From NCBI GenBank assembly GCA_009691725.1, contig SIAP01000001.1, forward strand, positions 1-64,000: a stretch of DNA of 64,000 nucleotides, in the 5' to 3' direction. The translations under genes were made by a program, and so were the position numbers. The stretch is from Phycisphaerales bacterium. GTDB lineage: Bacteria > Planctomycetota > Phycisphaerae > Phycisphaerales > SM1A02. Positions within the stretch are counted from its first letter, which is position 1. Each line of letters opens with the position of its first letter. Under the pieces are notes generated by a model, which was not told where the DNA came from, ran no database searches, and worked only from the letters and a program-made list of their open reading frames with translations. This document shows, in pieces, positions 25,093 through 35,828 of this stretch.

Positions 25093-28000
25093 CTATCCCG
25101 CGCGTGTGGCGGGCTGTTCTTGCGTCGAACCGACGGGACTGTCTTCTTCGCTCAATGCTGAATCGGCGATCCGTCCGCCGACTCCAACTTGTTCGAAGCG
25201 AACCGTCACACGTTTCGAAACACCGCGCTGAGGCATGGTCACGCCGTGGAGTCGATGGCATGCTTGCATCGTCCGCTTGTGGTGGGTGATCACGATGAAG
25301 TGGCTCTGATCGAGGAATCCACCGAGCGCATTGCAGAATCGTTCGACATTGGACTCGTCGAGCGCTGCATCGACTTCGTCAAGAATGCAGAAGGGTGCTG
25401 GCTTACTCTTGAAGATGGCAAGCAGCAGTGCAACGGTTGTCATCGACTTCTCGCCGCCAGAGAGTTGGGTGATGATCCGAGGTTCCTTGCCCGGCGGTTT
25501 GGCCCGAATCTCGATTCCAGAGGCCAACCAATCGATCGATCCATCTTCCATCGGAAGGAGATACATATCGGCACTGCCGCCACCGAACAACCGTCGGAAC
25601 ATGCCATTCGTGCCGCCGAAGTTCTCGCGCACCATGTTGAAAGTCTCTTCGAAGCGCACGCGACTCGTCGCATCGAGTTCCACAACGAGTTTTTCGAGGT
25701 GACCCTTGGCGGAATCGATATCCGTCAATTGACTCGCCATCTCCTGCGTCTTGGACTCCAACTCGTTCAGTTCAGTCATGGCGTCGAGATTGACATTTCC
25801 AAGCGCGCGAATCTCATCGCGAAGTTGATCCGCTTCGAGCGACGCGCTCGTCCGATCCGTGAGGACAAAGGCTCCAGACTCGCGCTCTGCAAGGTGTTCA
25901 GTCCACAGCGTCTCCAGCTCAAGCCCAAGTTCATCGCGAGCCTGTGCGGTGAGCGACTCCAATCGCATGCCACACTCACGTCGAGCAAGTTCAGCTTCAC
26001 TCCACTGTCGTTCAGTCTCCGTTGCCCTCTCGCGCAGTGCGCGAAGCGCCTCGCCAGCGGCATCATTCGCCTTGACGGCGGTCGCCAACGACTGCGCCAG
26101 TTCCGCCAACTGCAGGGCGATCGCATCATGCTTCTGTTGGGCGCGTTGGGCGATGGCGCGGGACTCCGAGATCGACTCCTCGAGAGTCTCGACATGCGTT
26201 TCCCGTCGCCGTAGTTGATCCTCGGCGGTGACCCGCTGGCGTCTGGATTCGACGAGTGCGGTGTCGAACATCGCCTGTTCTTTCCGCGCGCCCTCAGCCC
26301 GACTCATGGCATCGCCGAGAGCCAGTCGAGCCGAAGAGAGTTCTTCCTGAGCATGATCCAAGACCTCTTGGAGATGGACCGATTGTTCGCGCGCCGTGGT
26401 CGCGTTGGCATCCGCCATCGCCAGTGCTGCATCAGCAACGACCAGTCGCTCGCAAATCAGACCGCGCTCTTCCTGTGCCAATTGAGTGCGGCGAGCAATC
26501 TCAGCCGACTCAGCGCGCAATGCGCTTTGTTCTCGTTCGATTCGGGTGATGAGGTGCAGCGTTCTCTCGAGCTGAAACTCACACTCAATGGCAGTTCTGC
26601 CAGCCGCTTGCAGGGCCACATCGCGTTCGTTATGGCGGGTGCGCGCAGCCGATCCGAGCGCTGCAACTCGCGATGCATCCTCTTCCAAGTCGTGGATGCG
26701 TGCGCTTTGCAGTTCGATTGATGTCGCCAGTTCCGTCAGTTCCGCACGGCGCGTCACCGATCCGCCTGCGCCACCCCTCATCTTGCCAACGGTCACTGTC
26801 TGCAGGTGGTCGATGACCTCTCCGGCAAGTGTGACGAACCGCGCCTGCGAGTGCTCGACCGCTGCAAGCCGAAGCGCAGTTGCCAAATCGGCGACCAAAA
26901 ACGTCTCGCGCAACAGAATCTCGACAAAGTGTCGCGCTTGACCGGTGATCCGTATTGACGCCAACAATGGCTGCGCATCGGCAGGACAGGGGCGTGGAGC
27001 ATCGAGGCTCTCGTCCAAACGCACCGGAGCAAAGGTCACACGACCATCCAACTCGCAGGCGTGGGCGAGGAGCAGTGACGCCTCGAGGAGTCCCTCGACC
27101 ACGAGGCACTCGAGCCACGACCCCAGCGCAGCTTCGACTGCAATGGCATGCGTGCGATCAGTTGAGACGAGGTCGCCCAAAGCACCGTGCACGCCCGGAA
27201 ATCTGCTCGGTTCACTGAGCACTGTGCGAACAGCGCTGCCCAACCCCTCACGCGCGGATTCCATTTCTTCCAGCAGCGATCGTCGACTCGCATCACGCGT
27301 GCGCTCGTCGCGCAGTCCGCCGAGCCGCGTGCTGATCTCGACCCCTTCTTCGCCGTAACTCTCGATGTTGCGAAGTTCTTCGGCCACTTCGGACTGCACA
27401 CGCTCCGCAATGGTCTGCGCCTCCGCGCGGCGCGTCGTGGCGAGATCACGCGCTGCAACATGAGATTGCAACTCGCGTTGTTGGTCCTGCGCCCTAGCGG
27501 TCATGCGGTTGGACTCTGCGTCGATCGTTGCGATGCGTTCCTCAGCAGCATGGCGACGCGCCGCGAGACGGGACTTCTCACGCTCAAGGGTGAGGTGCTC
27601 CTCGCGCCATCGCATGTCCGCGTCTCTCGCTGCCGAAGCGTCAGCGGCGCACTGCGCGCGTGCGTCCGCCGCAAGTGCATTCTGTTCTTCGGCAGTCGAC
27701 ACGGCGAGCGTTGCAGCGGAACTCACCGAAATCAAGTCCGCCAACTGCTGCGCATGTTGGGCGACACGCGCATCAAGGGCGCCGATCGCCATGGCATCCT
27801 GCTCGAGCGCGGCGCGGGTCTCTGCGAGGGACTGTTCTGCGAATTCGGAGCGCTGTTGCGCCTGTTTCACAGCGCTTGCCGCCTCCAACCGATCGCGCTC
27901 AAGACTCTGCTGATCCAGCATCACCGCATCGCGTTGCGACTCCCGCTCGCGCTTGGTGTGCTCGGCCTCCTCGAGTGATCTGGTCAGCGCCTCGCGTGCG

Positions 28001-28881
28001 GCCTGCGCACCCGCGACCGCCGCTTCACACTGTGCCACTTTGGAGCGCTGCTCGTAGTAGAGATCGAGCGTGAGTGCAGAGCGAAGGGCACGCCGGCGTG
28101 AATCGAGTTCGACAAATCGCTTTGCCTTCTCTGCCTGACCGCGCACAATGCGAAGCCTCCGTTCTGCGCTCGAGAGTTGCTCTCGAAGGATGACGAGATT
28201 CTTCTCAGCCAACTCGAGCTTGCGCGCAGCCTCTTCCTTGCGCGCCCGAAACTTGGCAACCCCTGCGGCTTCTTCGAGGATGCCGCGCCGCTCCGCTGGG
28301 TTTGCTTCGAGAAGTGCGGCGACCTTTCCCTGCTCGATGATGGAGTAGGCATCCGTCCCAATGCCTGTGTCCATGAAGAGTTCTTTGATGTCGCGCAATC
28401 GAACTTTGCGACCGTTGATGAGGTACTCGCTGCGGCCATCGCTGTACAGCCGTCGGGTGACATCAACTTCATCCGCATCCACGGGAAGACTTCGATGGCG
28501 CACATTGTCGCGGCACACAATCGATGCCTCGTCGTTGGTCGCCGAGACATCTTCTGCGTCGACCGATTCTCCGTCCGCGTTGCCTCGATCGATCGGCACC
28601 TGCAATGGCGCATCGAGGATGCCATTGGCAAAGACCAAGGAGACTGACGCACACCCCATCGGCTTGCGCACTGCACTCCCAGCGAAAATCACATCCACCA
28701 TCGCGCTGCCACGCAGGCTCTTCGCGCTGCGCTCACCAAGAACCCACTTGATGGCATCGACCACATTGCTCTTGCCGCAACCGTTGGGTCCGACAATGCC
28801 GATGATGGGTTCATCAAATCGGAACTCTGTGTGATCTGCGAAACTCTTGAATCCGTTGAGAATAAGTTTTGATAGGCGCAC
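25093..28881 (-). CDS. smc: Chromosome segregation protein SMC
   Basis: 1262-residue SMC ATPase that compacts and helps segregate the chromosome with ScpA/ScpB. Order: N-terminal head with [18 protein letters not shown] and Walker [10 protein letters not shown] (about residues 32-40), QRGKVAALL-type Q-loop ([15 protein letters not shown]), long coiled-coil, hinge near residues 480-640, returning coil, signature [20 protein letters not shown] and Walker [16 protein letters not shown]. The start is GTG at 28881, preceded by GGAGG five bases upstream and giving MRLSKLIL, the family-standard N-terminus; upstream ATG/GTG codons add 55 residues with no homology-like content. Slightly longer than usual (about 1180) because of the C-terminal tail and coil. 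scpA/scpB are not nearby. Confidence 0.97.
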   Translation of the reverse strand: MRLSKLILNGFKSFADHTEFRFDEPIIGIVGPNGCGKSNVVDAIKWVLGERSAKSLRGSAMVDVIFAGSAVRKPMGCASVSLVFANGILDAPLQVPIDRGNADGESVDAEDVSATNDEASIVCRDNVRHRSLPVDADEVDVTRRLYSDGRSEYLINGRKVRLRDIKELFMDTGIGTDAYSIIEQGKVAALLEANPAERRGILEEAAGVAKFRARKEEAARKLELAEKNLVILREQLSSAERRLRIVRGQAEKAKRFVELDSRRRALRSALTLDLYYEQRSKVAQCEAAVAGAQAAREALTRSLEEAEHTKRERESQRDAVMLDQQSLERDRLEAASAVKQAQQRSEFAEQSLAETRAALEQDAMAIGALDARVAQHAQQLADLISVSSAATLAVSTAEEQNALAADARAQCAADASAARDADMRWREEHLTLEREKSRLAARRHAAEERIATIDAESNRMTARAQDQQRELQSHVAARDLATTRRAEAQTIAERVQSEVAEELRNIESYGEEGVEISTRLGGLRDERTRDASRRSLLEEMESAREGLGSAVRTVLSEPSRFPGVHGALGDLVSTDRTHAIAVEAALGSWLECLVVEGLLEASLLLAHACELDGRVTFAPVRLDESLDAPRPCPADAQPLLASIRITGQARHFVEILLRETFLVADLATALRLAAVEHSQARFVTLAGEVIDHLQTVTVGKMRGGAGGSVTRRAELTELATSIELQSARIHDLEEDASRVAALGSAARTRHNERDVALQAAGRTAIECEFQLERTLHLITRIEREQSALRAESAEIARRTQLAQEERGLICERLVVADAALAMADANATTAREQSVHLQEVLDHAQEELSSARLALGDAMSRAEGARKEQAMFDTALVESRRQRVTAEDQLRRRETHVETLEESISESRAIAQRAQQKHDAIALQLAELAQSLATAVKANDAAGEALRALRERATETERQWSEAELARRECGMRLESLTAQARDELGLELETLWTEHLAERESGAFVLTDRTSASLEADQLRDEIRALGNVNLDAMTELNELESKTQEMASQLTDIDSAKGHLEKLVVELDATSRVRFEETFNMVRENFGGTNGMFRRLFGGGSADMYLLPMEDGSIDWLASGIEIRAKPPGKEPRIITQLSGGEKSMTTVALLLAIFKSKPAPFCILDEVDAALDESNVERFCNALGGFLDQSHFIVITHHKRTMQACHRLHGVTMPQRGVSKRVTVRFEQVGVGGRIADSALSEEDSPVGSTQEQPATRAG

Positions 28882-28975
28882 ACCGACCTCCAGTCGCAAC
28901 TCTGATCGACCTTTCATCCGTGAAAGGCTTGCCCAGTTGGGCTGCCCAATGGTCTTTCCAGGTTGGGCTCTGACG

Positions 28976-30844
28976 CTACCGAGGTACTGTATCGCGAGTC
29001 GCGCTGTTGGGATCGGTCGTTGGCTTCGGTTGCGCCGAAACTCCAATCTGGGGAGTCAACCCAGGGACCATCGAAGCAGGCAGGGAGGGTTGAGCTTCAG
29101 TTGGAAGCACCTCATCATCGATGAACTCAGGACGATCGCTTCTTTCGGCTTCCGCGCCAGCAGTCGCGATCGCCGCGAGGATTCGATCCTGCTCCATCTT
29201 CAATCCACCGGTCAGCGAACCATTGACATTTAGCGCATGGAGGGCGCTGATGGTCTGACTGAAAGTCATCCCCAACCCAGGAGCGGGATGCGCGGCATCC
29301 GTTTTGTGTCCGAGGAATCGAATGAGCTCTGGAACCCCGACACTGACACTGTCGACGATCGGGGTTGCCCCAAAACTCCGCCTGTAGAACACATCGATCG
29401 AGTCTGCGCCAATCTCGCCCTTGAACAGCAAGTCCCCACCCCATGCGCGCACATGGAGCGGCATCTTGACCTTCAACTCGTCATCGAACACGGTGATCGA
29501 TGGGTCGCCGGTCTGACTGATGTAGATCATCGGGAACGTGCTTGGAACGACGTCGATCCTGAACTTGGATCCGACCATCTGACTATGCACGATGAGGTCA
29601 CCGCGCGCCCTCAAGACCTCATAGGCGGCGAGACGGACATCCACGTCGCTGTCGTTGAGCAACGGTCGCAGCCCAAGGTCGATCGCTGGATTGATGCTCA
29701 TCCGCCGCAGAAGTTTGATGCATGGGACGCGCAGTTCGGTACTTCCCCCGGTTGCCATCGCCAACAAGTGTGGCACGACGAGTGCGTCATCGAGCCTCGC
29801 TCCCGCCTGAAGCGCAGCGAATCGAGGTTGCTCTTCGGGGTAGTCGTAGAGCGAACGAACTGATGCCAGGCTCTTTTTCCCGAGCGCTTGCCAGCGCAGA
29901 CTCGCTGATCTCGCAGCGCCTGGGTTGTTCGTCAGAGCGCTTTTGATAGCAGATGCGGTTGCATCGATCGGACCAACATGCACCGAAGTGTGGCGGAGCA
30001 ACTCGACGAATTCATCTGAGTGATCGCGCCATGAGGGCGGAACGGCCACAGTAATCAACTCGCCAGAGTGACCGATCGCAGTCTCGCCTCGTTGGGTTGG
30101 TTCGCGTGGATAATTTGAATTGATCGCACTGGTGATGAGTCGTGCGCGCGAATGACTTGGAGTTGCCATCACCAACTTGATCGGGAGTTCTCGGATGGAA
30201 TCCCCGCCATTGAGAACGCGTCCGCTCAGCTGATTCACCATCGTCTGGCTCCGATCCGCATCATCCGCAAATGGATTGATGATGATCGGACCTTGCGCCT
30301 CTGCAATCGCTCGGGTTGTTCGACTTCCCACCAGCAGCACTCCCGGTCGCAGATCGGTCACCCACAATGTTCCGCCTTCGAGACTCGTGGTGCTCGTGCC
30401 AGGTGCGGCGTAGACGCGAACGTCAAATCGCGTGTGCTTCGGTGCACCTGCTGGAATCACCGCTTCAACGATGACGATCGCCGCGTCCTCCGATGTGAGC
30501 AACGCCTCTGGTTCGATGGTTGGACCACTTCCAGAATCTTCGCCAATGCCTCGGCGCATCATCTCGCGCAAGATGTACTGCCGAACTTCGGCAGGGGCGG
30601 TTCGACTTCCCGTTCCCTTGAGTCCAGTGACGAATCCATATCCGCGCACGACGACTGGTTGATAGCCCATGACGATGGTCTCGCTCGCCACCGTGCCACG
30701 CATGATCGGATCCACATCGAGCGGTATCGGAGGGCGCTCAACCCTCTTGGTCGCGACGCCGGTGTCGGCCTTCTCGATATTCGTGCACGAACCAAGAGCG
30801 AGGCAGCACAGGGGGATGAGGATGGGGAGACACTTCACACGCAT
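28976..30844 (-). CDS. FlgI-like (flagellar P-ring domain) lipoprotein with HEAT-like segment
   Basis: 622-residue lipoprotein (lipobox LALGSC, Cys20). The N-terminal half resembles FlgI, the P-ring subunit of the flagellar basal body: [60 protein letters not shown] and LWVTDLRP. It then departs from FlgI: a helical, HEAT-like stretch ([39 protein letters not shown]) and a hydrophilic tail. Canonical FlgI is about 360 residues and has a cleaved Sec signal rather than a lipobox. No other flagellar gene is in the window. Possibly an outer-membrane or periplasmic ring component of some other system, or a lineage-specific flagellar part. Its stop is 94 bp upstream of smc. Confidence 0.75.
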   Translation of the reverse strand: MRVKCLPILIPLCCLALGSCTNIEKADTGVATKRVERPPIPLDVDPIMRGTVASETIVMGYQPVVVRGYGFVTGLKGTGSRTAPAEVRQYILREMMRRGIGEDSGSGPTIEPEALLTSEDAAIVIVEAVIPAGAPKHTRFDVRVYAAPGTSTTSLEGGTLWVTDLRPGVLLVGSRTTRAIAEAQGPIIINPFADDADRSQTMVNQLSGRVLNGGDSIRELPIKLVMATPSHSRARLITSAINSNYPREPTQRGETAIGHSGELITVAVPPSWRDHSDEFVELLRHTSVHVGPIDATASAIKSALTNNPGAARSASLRWQALGKKSLASVRSLYDYPEEQPRFAALQAGARLDDALVVPHLLAMATGGSTELRVPCIKLLRRMSINPAIDLGLRPLLNDSDVDVRLAAYEVLRARGDLIVHSQMVGSKFRIDVVPSTFPMIYISQTGDPSITVFDDELKVKMPLHVRAWGGDLLFKGEIGADSIDVFYRRSFGATPIVDSVSVGVPELIRFLGHKTDAAHPAPGLGMTFSQTISALHALNVNGSLTGGLKMEQDRILAAIATAGAEAERSDRPEFIDDEVLPTEAQPSLPASMVPGLTPQIGVSAQPKPTTDPNSATRDTVPR

Positions 30845-30865
30845 GAGACTCTCGAAGAAAACGAA

Positions 30866-30939
30866 TGAGCGCTACAGGATTCGAACCTGTGACACCTGCC
30901 ATGTAAGGGCAGTGCTCTAGCCAGCTGAGCTAAGCGCCC
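30866..30939 (-). tRNA. tRNA-Val (anticodon TAC)
   Basis: 74-nt cloverleaf on the minus strand. Acceptor GGGCGCT pairs with AGCGCTC (one G-U pair), discriminator A. Anticodon stem CTGCC/GGCAG with loop CTTACAT, anticodon TAC. T arm GGTTCGAATCC. No encoded CCA. 21 bp upstream of the FlgI-like gene. Confidence 0.95.
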
Positions 30940-31012
30940 AAGGCGGAAGATCATAGCGGCGAGTCCATCGGATCAGTCCAACGATGTGATGCGAATGCCC
31001 CACGAAACCGAC

Positions 31013-34000
31013 TCACTTCGGTGAGATGAACTCGTCGAGCCAGTTGCGATCTGGCCATGCGTATGGTCGGAACTTTTCCTGCGTGCCCGATTCCTCACTA
31101 TGCAAGAGGGCACGTTGCGGTCCAAGGCGACTTGCGACGGGCGAGTCGATCAGCGTGCTCGAGTCGGATGCGCTGACTTGGAAGAGGAGCCGCCACTCGA
31201 ACTCACGGATGGAATTGCGATCGAAGGTGCGTGCGAGGTTGGTCGATCCGTCGCAGGTCACCATCACATGGATGCCGACCTGAGGTCCCTCGCGCAGAAT
31301 GGTCGCCAACATCCGATCGGCGGTCTGTGGTGTGTCGCCTGACGATCCATATCCAAAGTCATCTTCATTGCGCCGGAGCGAACGAAATCGATGTGTGGCA
31401 TGCACCAAGACCAGATGTGCAGGAGCGAGCGTCGTGTGATCGTTCTGGCGAGTCGCCAATTCTGCGATGACTTCAGCGAGCACAGTTTCGCAATCGCGCA
31501 GACTGCCGCTTGCTCCGGCCAATCCAAGACGCACCTTCAGCGCCGCGAGTTGTCCAAACTCGGCGGCGTCCGGCGGGGTTCCATCGAGGAGATGCACCGC
31601 ACACGCGCCGCTCTGAAACTGCGCCGCCATCGAAACCAGCGCTCCTGCGGACACACCCAGCGCAGCGTCTTCTCGTTGCCCGACGAGCATGATATTCGTG
31701 CCGGTCTGCCGACGAAGCGCAACGGCAGTTGGGTCCTTGATTGAGATTGCATCGCCAAACCACAGCAGCGGCGTCCCCTCGAATGGCCGTTGATCTCGTG
31801 CGCACCGCGCGGCATGCATCAGCGGGTTGCCTGAAAGCAACGCAGCGGCGCTTCCCTCAAAGATGATCATCGGCGGTCGTTTCGATGGGGGCGAAGCCGC
31901 AGCGCGAGTTCGAATCTTCGCGAGCATTCGATCGCGTTCCTCGTCGGAGAGCCACACCACTTGGAATGGGTTGTTCCCCTCGACGAGACCGCCGGCATCG
32001 TTGTAGATCGCCTCGCCCGGACGCGAGAGCAATCGCGCCGCGACATTGTCATCCGAGAGAATCAACTGCGAATCAGCCTCGGTGCACTGCAGCGCAATTC
32101 GCACCGCCATCTGTCCCATGGTGGCGCGAGCGATGGAATACGCACCGCCGAGCGTCTGTGATCCGAGGATCACATGAATGCCGAAGGCGCGCCCTTGGCG
32201 CACGAGGCGGTCGAGCAGCAGTGCCGACTCTTCCGAGACTCGGTCGTCCTCCGTGAAGAGTTCTTGGAACTCGTCGACGATGAGGAGTGTGCGCGGAATG
32301 ATCTCCGACGCTCCGAGCCGCCGATATCCCGCCAGATCTTGCACGGATCGATCGCGAAACAGTTCGCCGCGTCGTCGAAGTTCAACATCCAGTCCGCGCA
32401 GCACCGAAAGACCAAACTCTCGATCGCTCTCGACAGCGACCGCACGCGCATGCGGGAGGCGATTGGTGGCGTAGGTTCTAAACTCAACACCTTTCTTGAA
32501 ATCCACGAGCCAGAGCTCCGCTTCGTCGGGGCTGTATCGAAGCGCAAGGTTTGTAATCAGTGCATGGAACAGCGTGGACTTTCCAGAGCCGGTCTTCCCG
32601 GCGATCAATGCATGCTGGCTGGTCCCGATACCCAGAGTGATCTGCTGCAATCGCATGGCGCCCGCACGACCCAGTGCAACTGTGATGGAATGGGCGGCTG
32701 ATTCCTTCCAGATCCCATCATCTGCAGGGGCGATGGCGCTGAATGGGACCTCCACGCGCATTGCACTCTTGGCAGTTGCACCGATGCGCCGCAGCAGGGC
32801 GATTGTCGATTCACTCTCTGGAACGGACCCTGGAGTGAATGGGAAATCCCCAAATGGTGGCGTGCTCATCACCAGTCGTTCATCGCGCGAATGAATGCAG
32901 AGCGACCGATTGCGGATCTCTGCGATGTCGATCTCTGGTGGCACGGGCTGTCGGGTGTCGCGCAGAATGATCGTGAAGACGCCGCACCGCGCGCCGCTCG
33001 TGACGATGCTCGCAAGTCGACGGGCTGCGATGTCCGACAATCCCGTAGGGAAGTCTGCGAGAACGAGGAAGCGATAGGGCTCGGCGATTTCGCCCGCCTG
33101 CGCGTTGTAGGCATCGATGTCTTCAAACTCATTGCGCAAGAACTTCTGGATCACAGTCTCCATGTGCTCGCACAAGGCGACGAGTCGCTGCTCGATGTGC
33201 CGTGTGTCAGTCCAAATCCGTTCGCCGATGACATGGGGTGCCTCGTCAGTAAGGTGCATGAACGCGGCGAATGGTTCGCCAAGTCCCACGGGATCGATGA
33301 TCGTGAAGCGGGCACGGCCGGGTGGGAGCGAAGTCAGTATTCGAAGAATCGTCTCCTGCAAGAGCGCGATGCCAGCAGCTCGACCAACTTGATCAGTTTC
33401 GACAAGTAGTGAGGCCTGTGCCGGAAATGCGAGCGTTATGGGCAAGTGCAAGACTCGCGGTGAACCCGCTGGCCATGCCAAATCAGGGTCGCTCGGCAGT
33501 GCCCCGGGGATTGCATGCATTGCGACAGCGATCGCACCGATCTTTGCCGCGCCAATGGATTGGGTCTGTCCGCGAAAACGAACCCACATCGGGTCGCTCC
33601 ATGATGGAAAGAGTTGATGATCGCAGTGCATGACCGACTGCGTATCCACACGCATCTGCTCACGCGCTATCTTCCATGCACTCCGCAATGCCTCGTCACG
33701 CGCCGCCTCGACTGCGGCAATCTCGCGCATTCGGCCGGCATGGCGAGTCTGCTGTGACTCGACGGCTCGGTCGTACTGGGCGTGGAGTGCTTCGCACTCT
33801 CGTGTCAATGCAAGACCGATCGCCTCGTCAGCCGACTCTGCCTGTGCGCTCGCGTTGCGCCGATCCCGCTGCGCCGTTGCTCGAATGACTTGCGCGCGCG
33901 CGCGCGCTGATTCGCGGACCTCATTGCGCTTTGGCGCAGCTGCGCCATCGAGCGCTGCACGTTCTGAAAGATGTCCAGAGCGAAATCCCGCTTCTTGCTG

Positions 34001-34939
34001 CTGGCGAATTGCTCGAGCAGCCTCCAACCCGCCCGTCGCTGCGGTGCGAACCGACGCCTGAATCTGCGCTGTGGTGGTTGCGAAACGGATCAGTCGTCGT
34101 CCAGCTGCGGTCCAGATGGCAGCCTGCAGGAGCAGGATCGGAACGACCGCAACGGCGAGGGTGCTCAATGCCGTCGCGTGACTCCATCCAAAGGCGACTC
34201 CGATGAGCAGGGCGGTCGCAGAGAGCAGCAACAGCGTTGAGCCAAGATGGGCCAACCAATTCCGCATGATCAGCGCCATCGACTCCTTGCGCAGCCGCTC
34301 GAGCGTGGTTCGTGCCAGAGTGCCTTGGTTCTCGAGGATGGCGCGATGATCATCGAGCGTGCGACTCTCACTCGCCAGCACGTCGAGAGACTCGCCGCGA
34401 TGCGTCATGCTCGCCCGTCGGAGCAGCCGATCGAGTTGCTCGACAATCTGGTCAACGTCTTGCACGCATCGCTCGATCGCAGCGCGCGTGACTTCGAAGT
34501 CGGCGCGGGGACGCGGCGCGAGGTTTTCGTAGATCGCGTCGGCAGTCCATGATGTGTCCTCATGAACGCGGTCAATCTCGCCGAGTTGCTCTTCAAATTT
34601 CTGAGTGAGTTCTTCCACCGCCGCACGCTCGTGATTATCAATCTTGGTGAGGTGTCGCTTGGATCTCGCCTTCGCGCTCTCCCTACCGGTGGATTGTTTC
34701 GCGGTGAGCGCTTCGAGCGCAGCATCTCGTTCGACCCTCAACTGCTCGAGATGAGCGAGATGATCGCGATCTTCGGGCGCTTTCGCGCGCGAGGAGAATT
34801 CTGCCAAAGAGTGCTCGGCTGCGATCCGCTGCGCAGTGGCTTCGAGCAGCGTCACCAATATTCGTCGCCCCACTGGAACGAGGTCTTGTCCACGAATCGT
34901 CGTCGGATCAGTGATTGACGATTCCATGTTCGGAATCAT
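31013..34939 (-). CDS. FtsK/SpoIIIE (EccC/EssC-like) ATPase of a type VII-like secretion cluster
   Basis: 1308-residue membrane ATPase. Residues 1-225 are charged and coiled-coil; two membrane helices lie near 230-250 and 255-278; a second coiled-coil spans about 285-440. Three FtsK-like modules follow. The first (about 470-730) lacks a Walker A (LLVETDQVGRAAG) and its Walker B is degenerate. The second (about 740-1000) is intact: IAGKTGSGKSTLFHALI (Walker A near residue 779), LVDFKKGVEF, and TLLIVDEFQELF (Walker B near 885). The third (about 1040-1308) is degenerate (NIMLVGQREDAALG). Multiple FtsK modules on one membrane chain are the hallmark of type VII secretion ATPases (EccC/EssC), not of DNA translocase FtsK, which has one module and a gamma domain. 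Last gene of a four-gene unit headed by a WXG100-like protein. Confidence 0.88.
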   Translation of the reverse strand: MIPNMESSITDPTTIRGQDLVPVGRRILVTLLEATAQRIAAEHSLAEFSSRAKAPEDRDHLAHLEQLRVERDAALEALTAKQSTGRESAKARSKRHLTKIDNHERAAVEELTQKFEEQLGEIDRVHEDTSWTADAIYENLAPRPRADFEVTRAAIERCVQDVDQIVEQLDRLLRRASMTHRGESLDVLASESRTLDDHRAILENQGTLARTTLERLRKESMALIMRNWLAHLGSTLLLLSATALLIGVAFGWSHATALSTLAVAVVPILLLQAAIWTAAGRRLIRFATTTAQIQASVRTAATGGLEAARAIRQQQEAGFRSGHLSERAALDGAAAPKRNEVRESARARAQVIRATAQRDRRNASAQAESADEAIGLALTRECEALHAQYDRAVESQQTRHAGRMREIAAVEAARDEALRSAWKIAREQMRVDTQSVMHCDHQLFPSWSDPMWVRFRGQTQSIGAAKIGAIAVAMHAIPGALPSDPDLAWPAGSPRVLHLPITLAFPAQASLLVETDQVGRAAGIALLQETILRILTSLPPGRARFTIIDPVGLGEPFAAFMHLTDEAPHVIGERIWTDTRHIEQRLVALCEHMETVIQKFLRNEFEDIDAYNAQAGEIAEPYRFLVLADFPTGLSDIAARRLASIVTSGARCGVFTIILRDTRQPVPPEIDIAEIRNRSLCIHSRDERLVMSTPPFGDFPFTPGSVPESESTIALLRRIGATAKSAMRVEVPFSAIAPADDGIWKESAAHSITVALGRAGAMRLQQITLGIGTSQHALIAGKTGSGKSTLFHALITNLALRYSPDEAELWLVDFKKGVEFRTYATNRLPHARAVAVESDREFGLSVLRGLDVELRRRGELFRDRSVQDLAGYRRLGASEIIPRTLLIVDEFQELFTEDDRVSEESALLLDRLVRQGRAFGIHVILGSQTLGGAYSIARATMGQMAVRIALQCTEADSQLILSDDNVAARLLSRPGEAIYNDAGGLVEGNNPFQVVWLSDEERDRMLAKIRTRAAASPPSKRPPMIIFEGSAAALLSGNPLMHAARCARDQRPFEGTPLLWFGDAISIKDPTAVALRRQTGTNIMLVGQREDAALGVSAGALVSMAAQFQSGACAVHLLDGTPPDAAEFGQLAALKVRLGLAGASGSLRDCETVLAEVIAELATRQNDHTTLAPAHLVLVHATHRFRSLRRNEDDFGYGSSGDTPQTADRMLATILREGPQVGIHVMVTCDGSTNLARTFDRNSIREFEWRLLFQVSASDSSTLIDSPVASRLGPQRALLHSEESGTQEKFRPYAWPDRNWLDEFISPK

Positions 34940-34979
34940 AAGTCAAACGCCAAAGCGAGACAGCGCGTCCAGTTGCCAA

Positions 34980-35198
34980 CTAGCGAGCGTCACAGTCACG
35001 TCGCGCCCGCTCCATTGCGTCGGAGAGTTGGTCGAGTGCGAGGGTCGCAATCCGAACAGCGTCCTCGGAGGGTTGGATCGCTTCCCGCTCGATGGATGCG
35101 CTTGCTGCATCCCTCCACTCTGCCCGGAGTGCAAGCCACTGCTCACGAAGGACTCGAATCGTGTCCTTGAGTTTGGCCTTGTGTGTCGCGTTACTCAT
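34980..35198 (-). CDS. Small helical protein of the WXG100/FtsK cluster
   Basis: 72-residue, highly charged, all-helical protein (LKDTIRVLREQWLALRAEWR; then a second helix with ALDQLSDAMERARRD). The start at 35198 overlaps the stop of the upstream 208-residue gene by 8 bp, indicating translational coupling; the FtsK-like gene follows after 40 bp. I do not recognise the family. Size, helicity and position would suit a second small export substrate, a chaperone or an adaptor, but no WXG motif is present (a central LRAEWRD has W but no following Gly). Confidence 0.6.
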   Translation of the reverse strand: MSNATHKAKLKDTIRVLREQWLALRAEWRDAASASIEREAIQPSEDAVRIATLALDQLSDAMERARRDCDAR

Positions 35199-35817
35199 CG
35201 CGGTGACCCTCCGTGGAGTCTTTCGATCCCCCTCGGCGCATGGAGGACTCGGCATCGGTGCGCAGGTCTGGAAGTTGGAGGCTTTCGGGCGCAGCGTTTG
35301 CGATTGCATCGAGCTCCGGCTCCAACCCCTTTGGACCGGTCGAGAGGTACGAATCGATCGCCTCTCCCATTCGGTTGAGCGAGGCGACGGATGCGGGGAT
35401 CACCTGATCCACATAAGTCGAAAGGGGCCCCATCCCTGCACGAAAGAGCGCCAAGACACGCTGGTACTCGATCGCCCACCGCCGCAACTCGCGAAGGCAA
35501 TGTTCGGCGTGGCGGACCGCCTGTTCAGTTCGCGCAACGGTGCGCCGCTCGTCGACGGTCGAAGGTGGTCGACCATCCGCGGTCATCTGGATCTCCTTGC
35601 GAAAGAGCGCCGCACGATCGCCATTGAGTTTCTCGGTCAACTGTCGCCGCTGCCGTTCCCAGTAGGTAGGGCCCTCGCTCGAAAGCCACATTCCAAAGCG
35701 TTCTGCATCGGATCGGGACTCCTCAATGGCCGTCGCAAAGCCGCGCGCAGCCTTGGTCAGGATTGCCTTTGCCGCCATGATCGTTCGAGTGTCGCGAAGG
35801 TGTGCGCCTTGGTCCAT
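35191..35817 (-). CDS. Uncharacterised helical protein of the WXG100/FtsK cluster
   Basis: 208-residue soluble protein, predicted mostly helical: AAKAILTKAARGFATAIEES, a Trp/Tyr-containing helix YWERQRRQLTEKLNGDRAAL, a long helix TEQAVRHAEHCLRELRRWAI, and an acidic, Ser/Gly-rich, poorly structured C-terminus from about residue 165. No signal peptide or membrane segment. ATG at 35817 follows the WXG100-like stop by 11 bp with a GGTGA before it; an internal ATG at 35778 is possible. I do not recognise the family. Its fixed place between the WXG100-like gene and the ATPase suggests a component or substrate of the same system. Confidence 0.65.
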   Translation of the reverse strand: MDQGAHLRDTRTIMAAKAILTKAARGFATAIEESRSDAERFGMWLSSEGPTYWERQRRQLTEKLNGDRAALFRKEIQMTADGRPPSTVDERRTVARTEQAVRHAEHCLRELRRWAIEYQRVLALFRAGMGPLSTYVDQVIPASVASLNRMGEAIDSYLSTGPKGLEPELDAIANAAPESLQLPDLRTDAESSMRRGGSKDSTEGHRDE

Positions 35818-35828
35818 CGAGAGATCAC

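Noticed and set aside
25189-26214. Long open frame on the plus strand opposite smc
   Set aside because: It is antisense to a clear SMC protein, has no recognisable domain, and is open only because of biased codon use in the real gene.
28882-29046. N-terminal extension of SMC by 55 residues
   Set aside because: The extension overlaps the FlgI-like gene end, lacks a ribosome binding site, and the GTG at 28881 has a good one and the family N-terminus.
31013-34939. Reading the large ATPase as cell-division FtsK
   Set aside because: It has only two membrane helices, three ATPase-like modules and no gamma domain, and sits with a WXG100-like gene.
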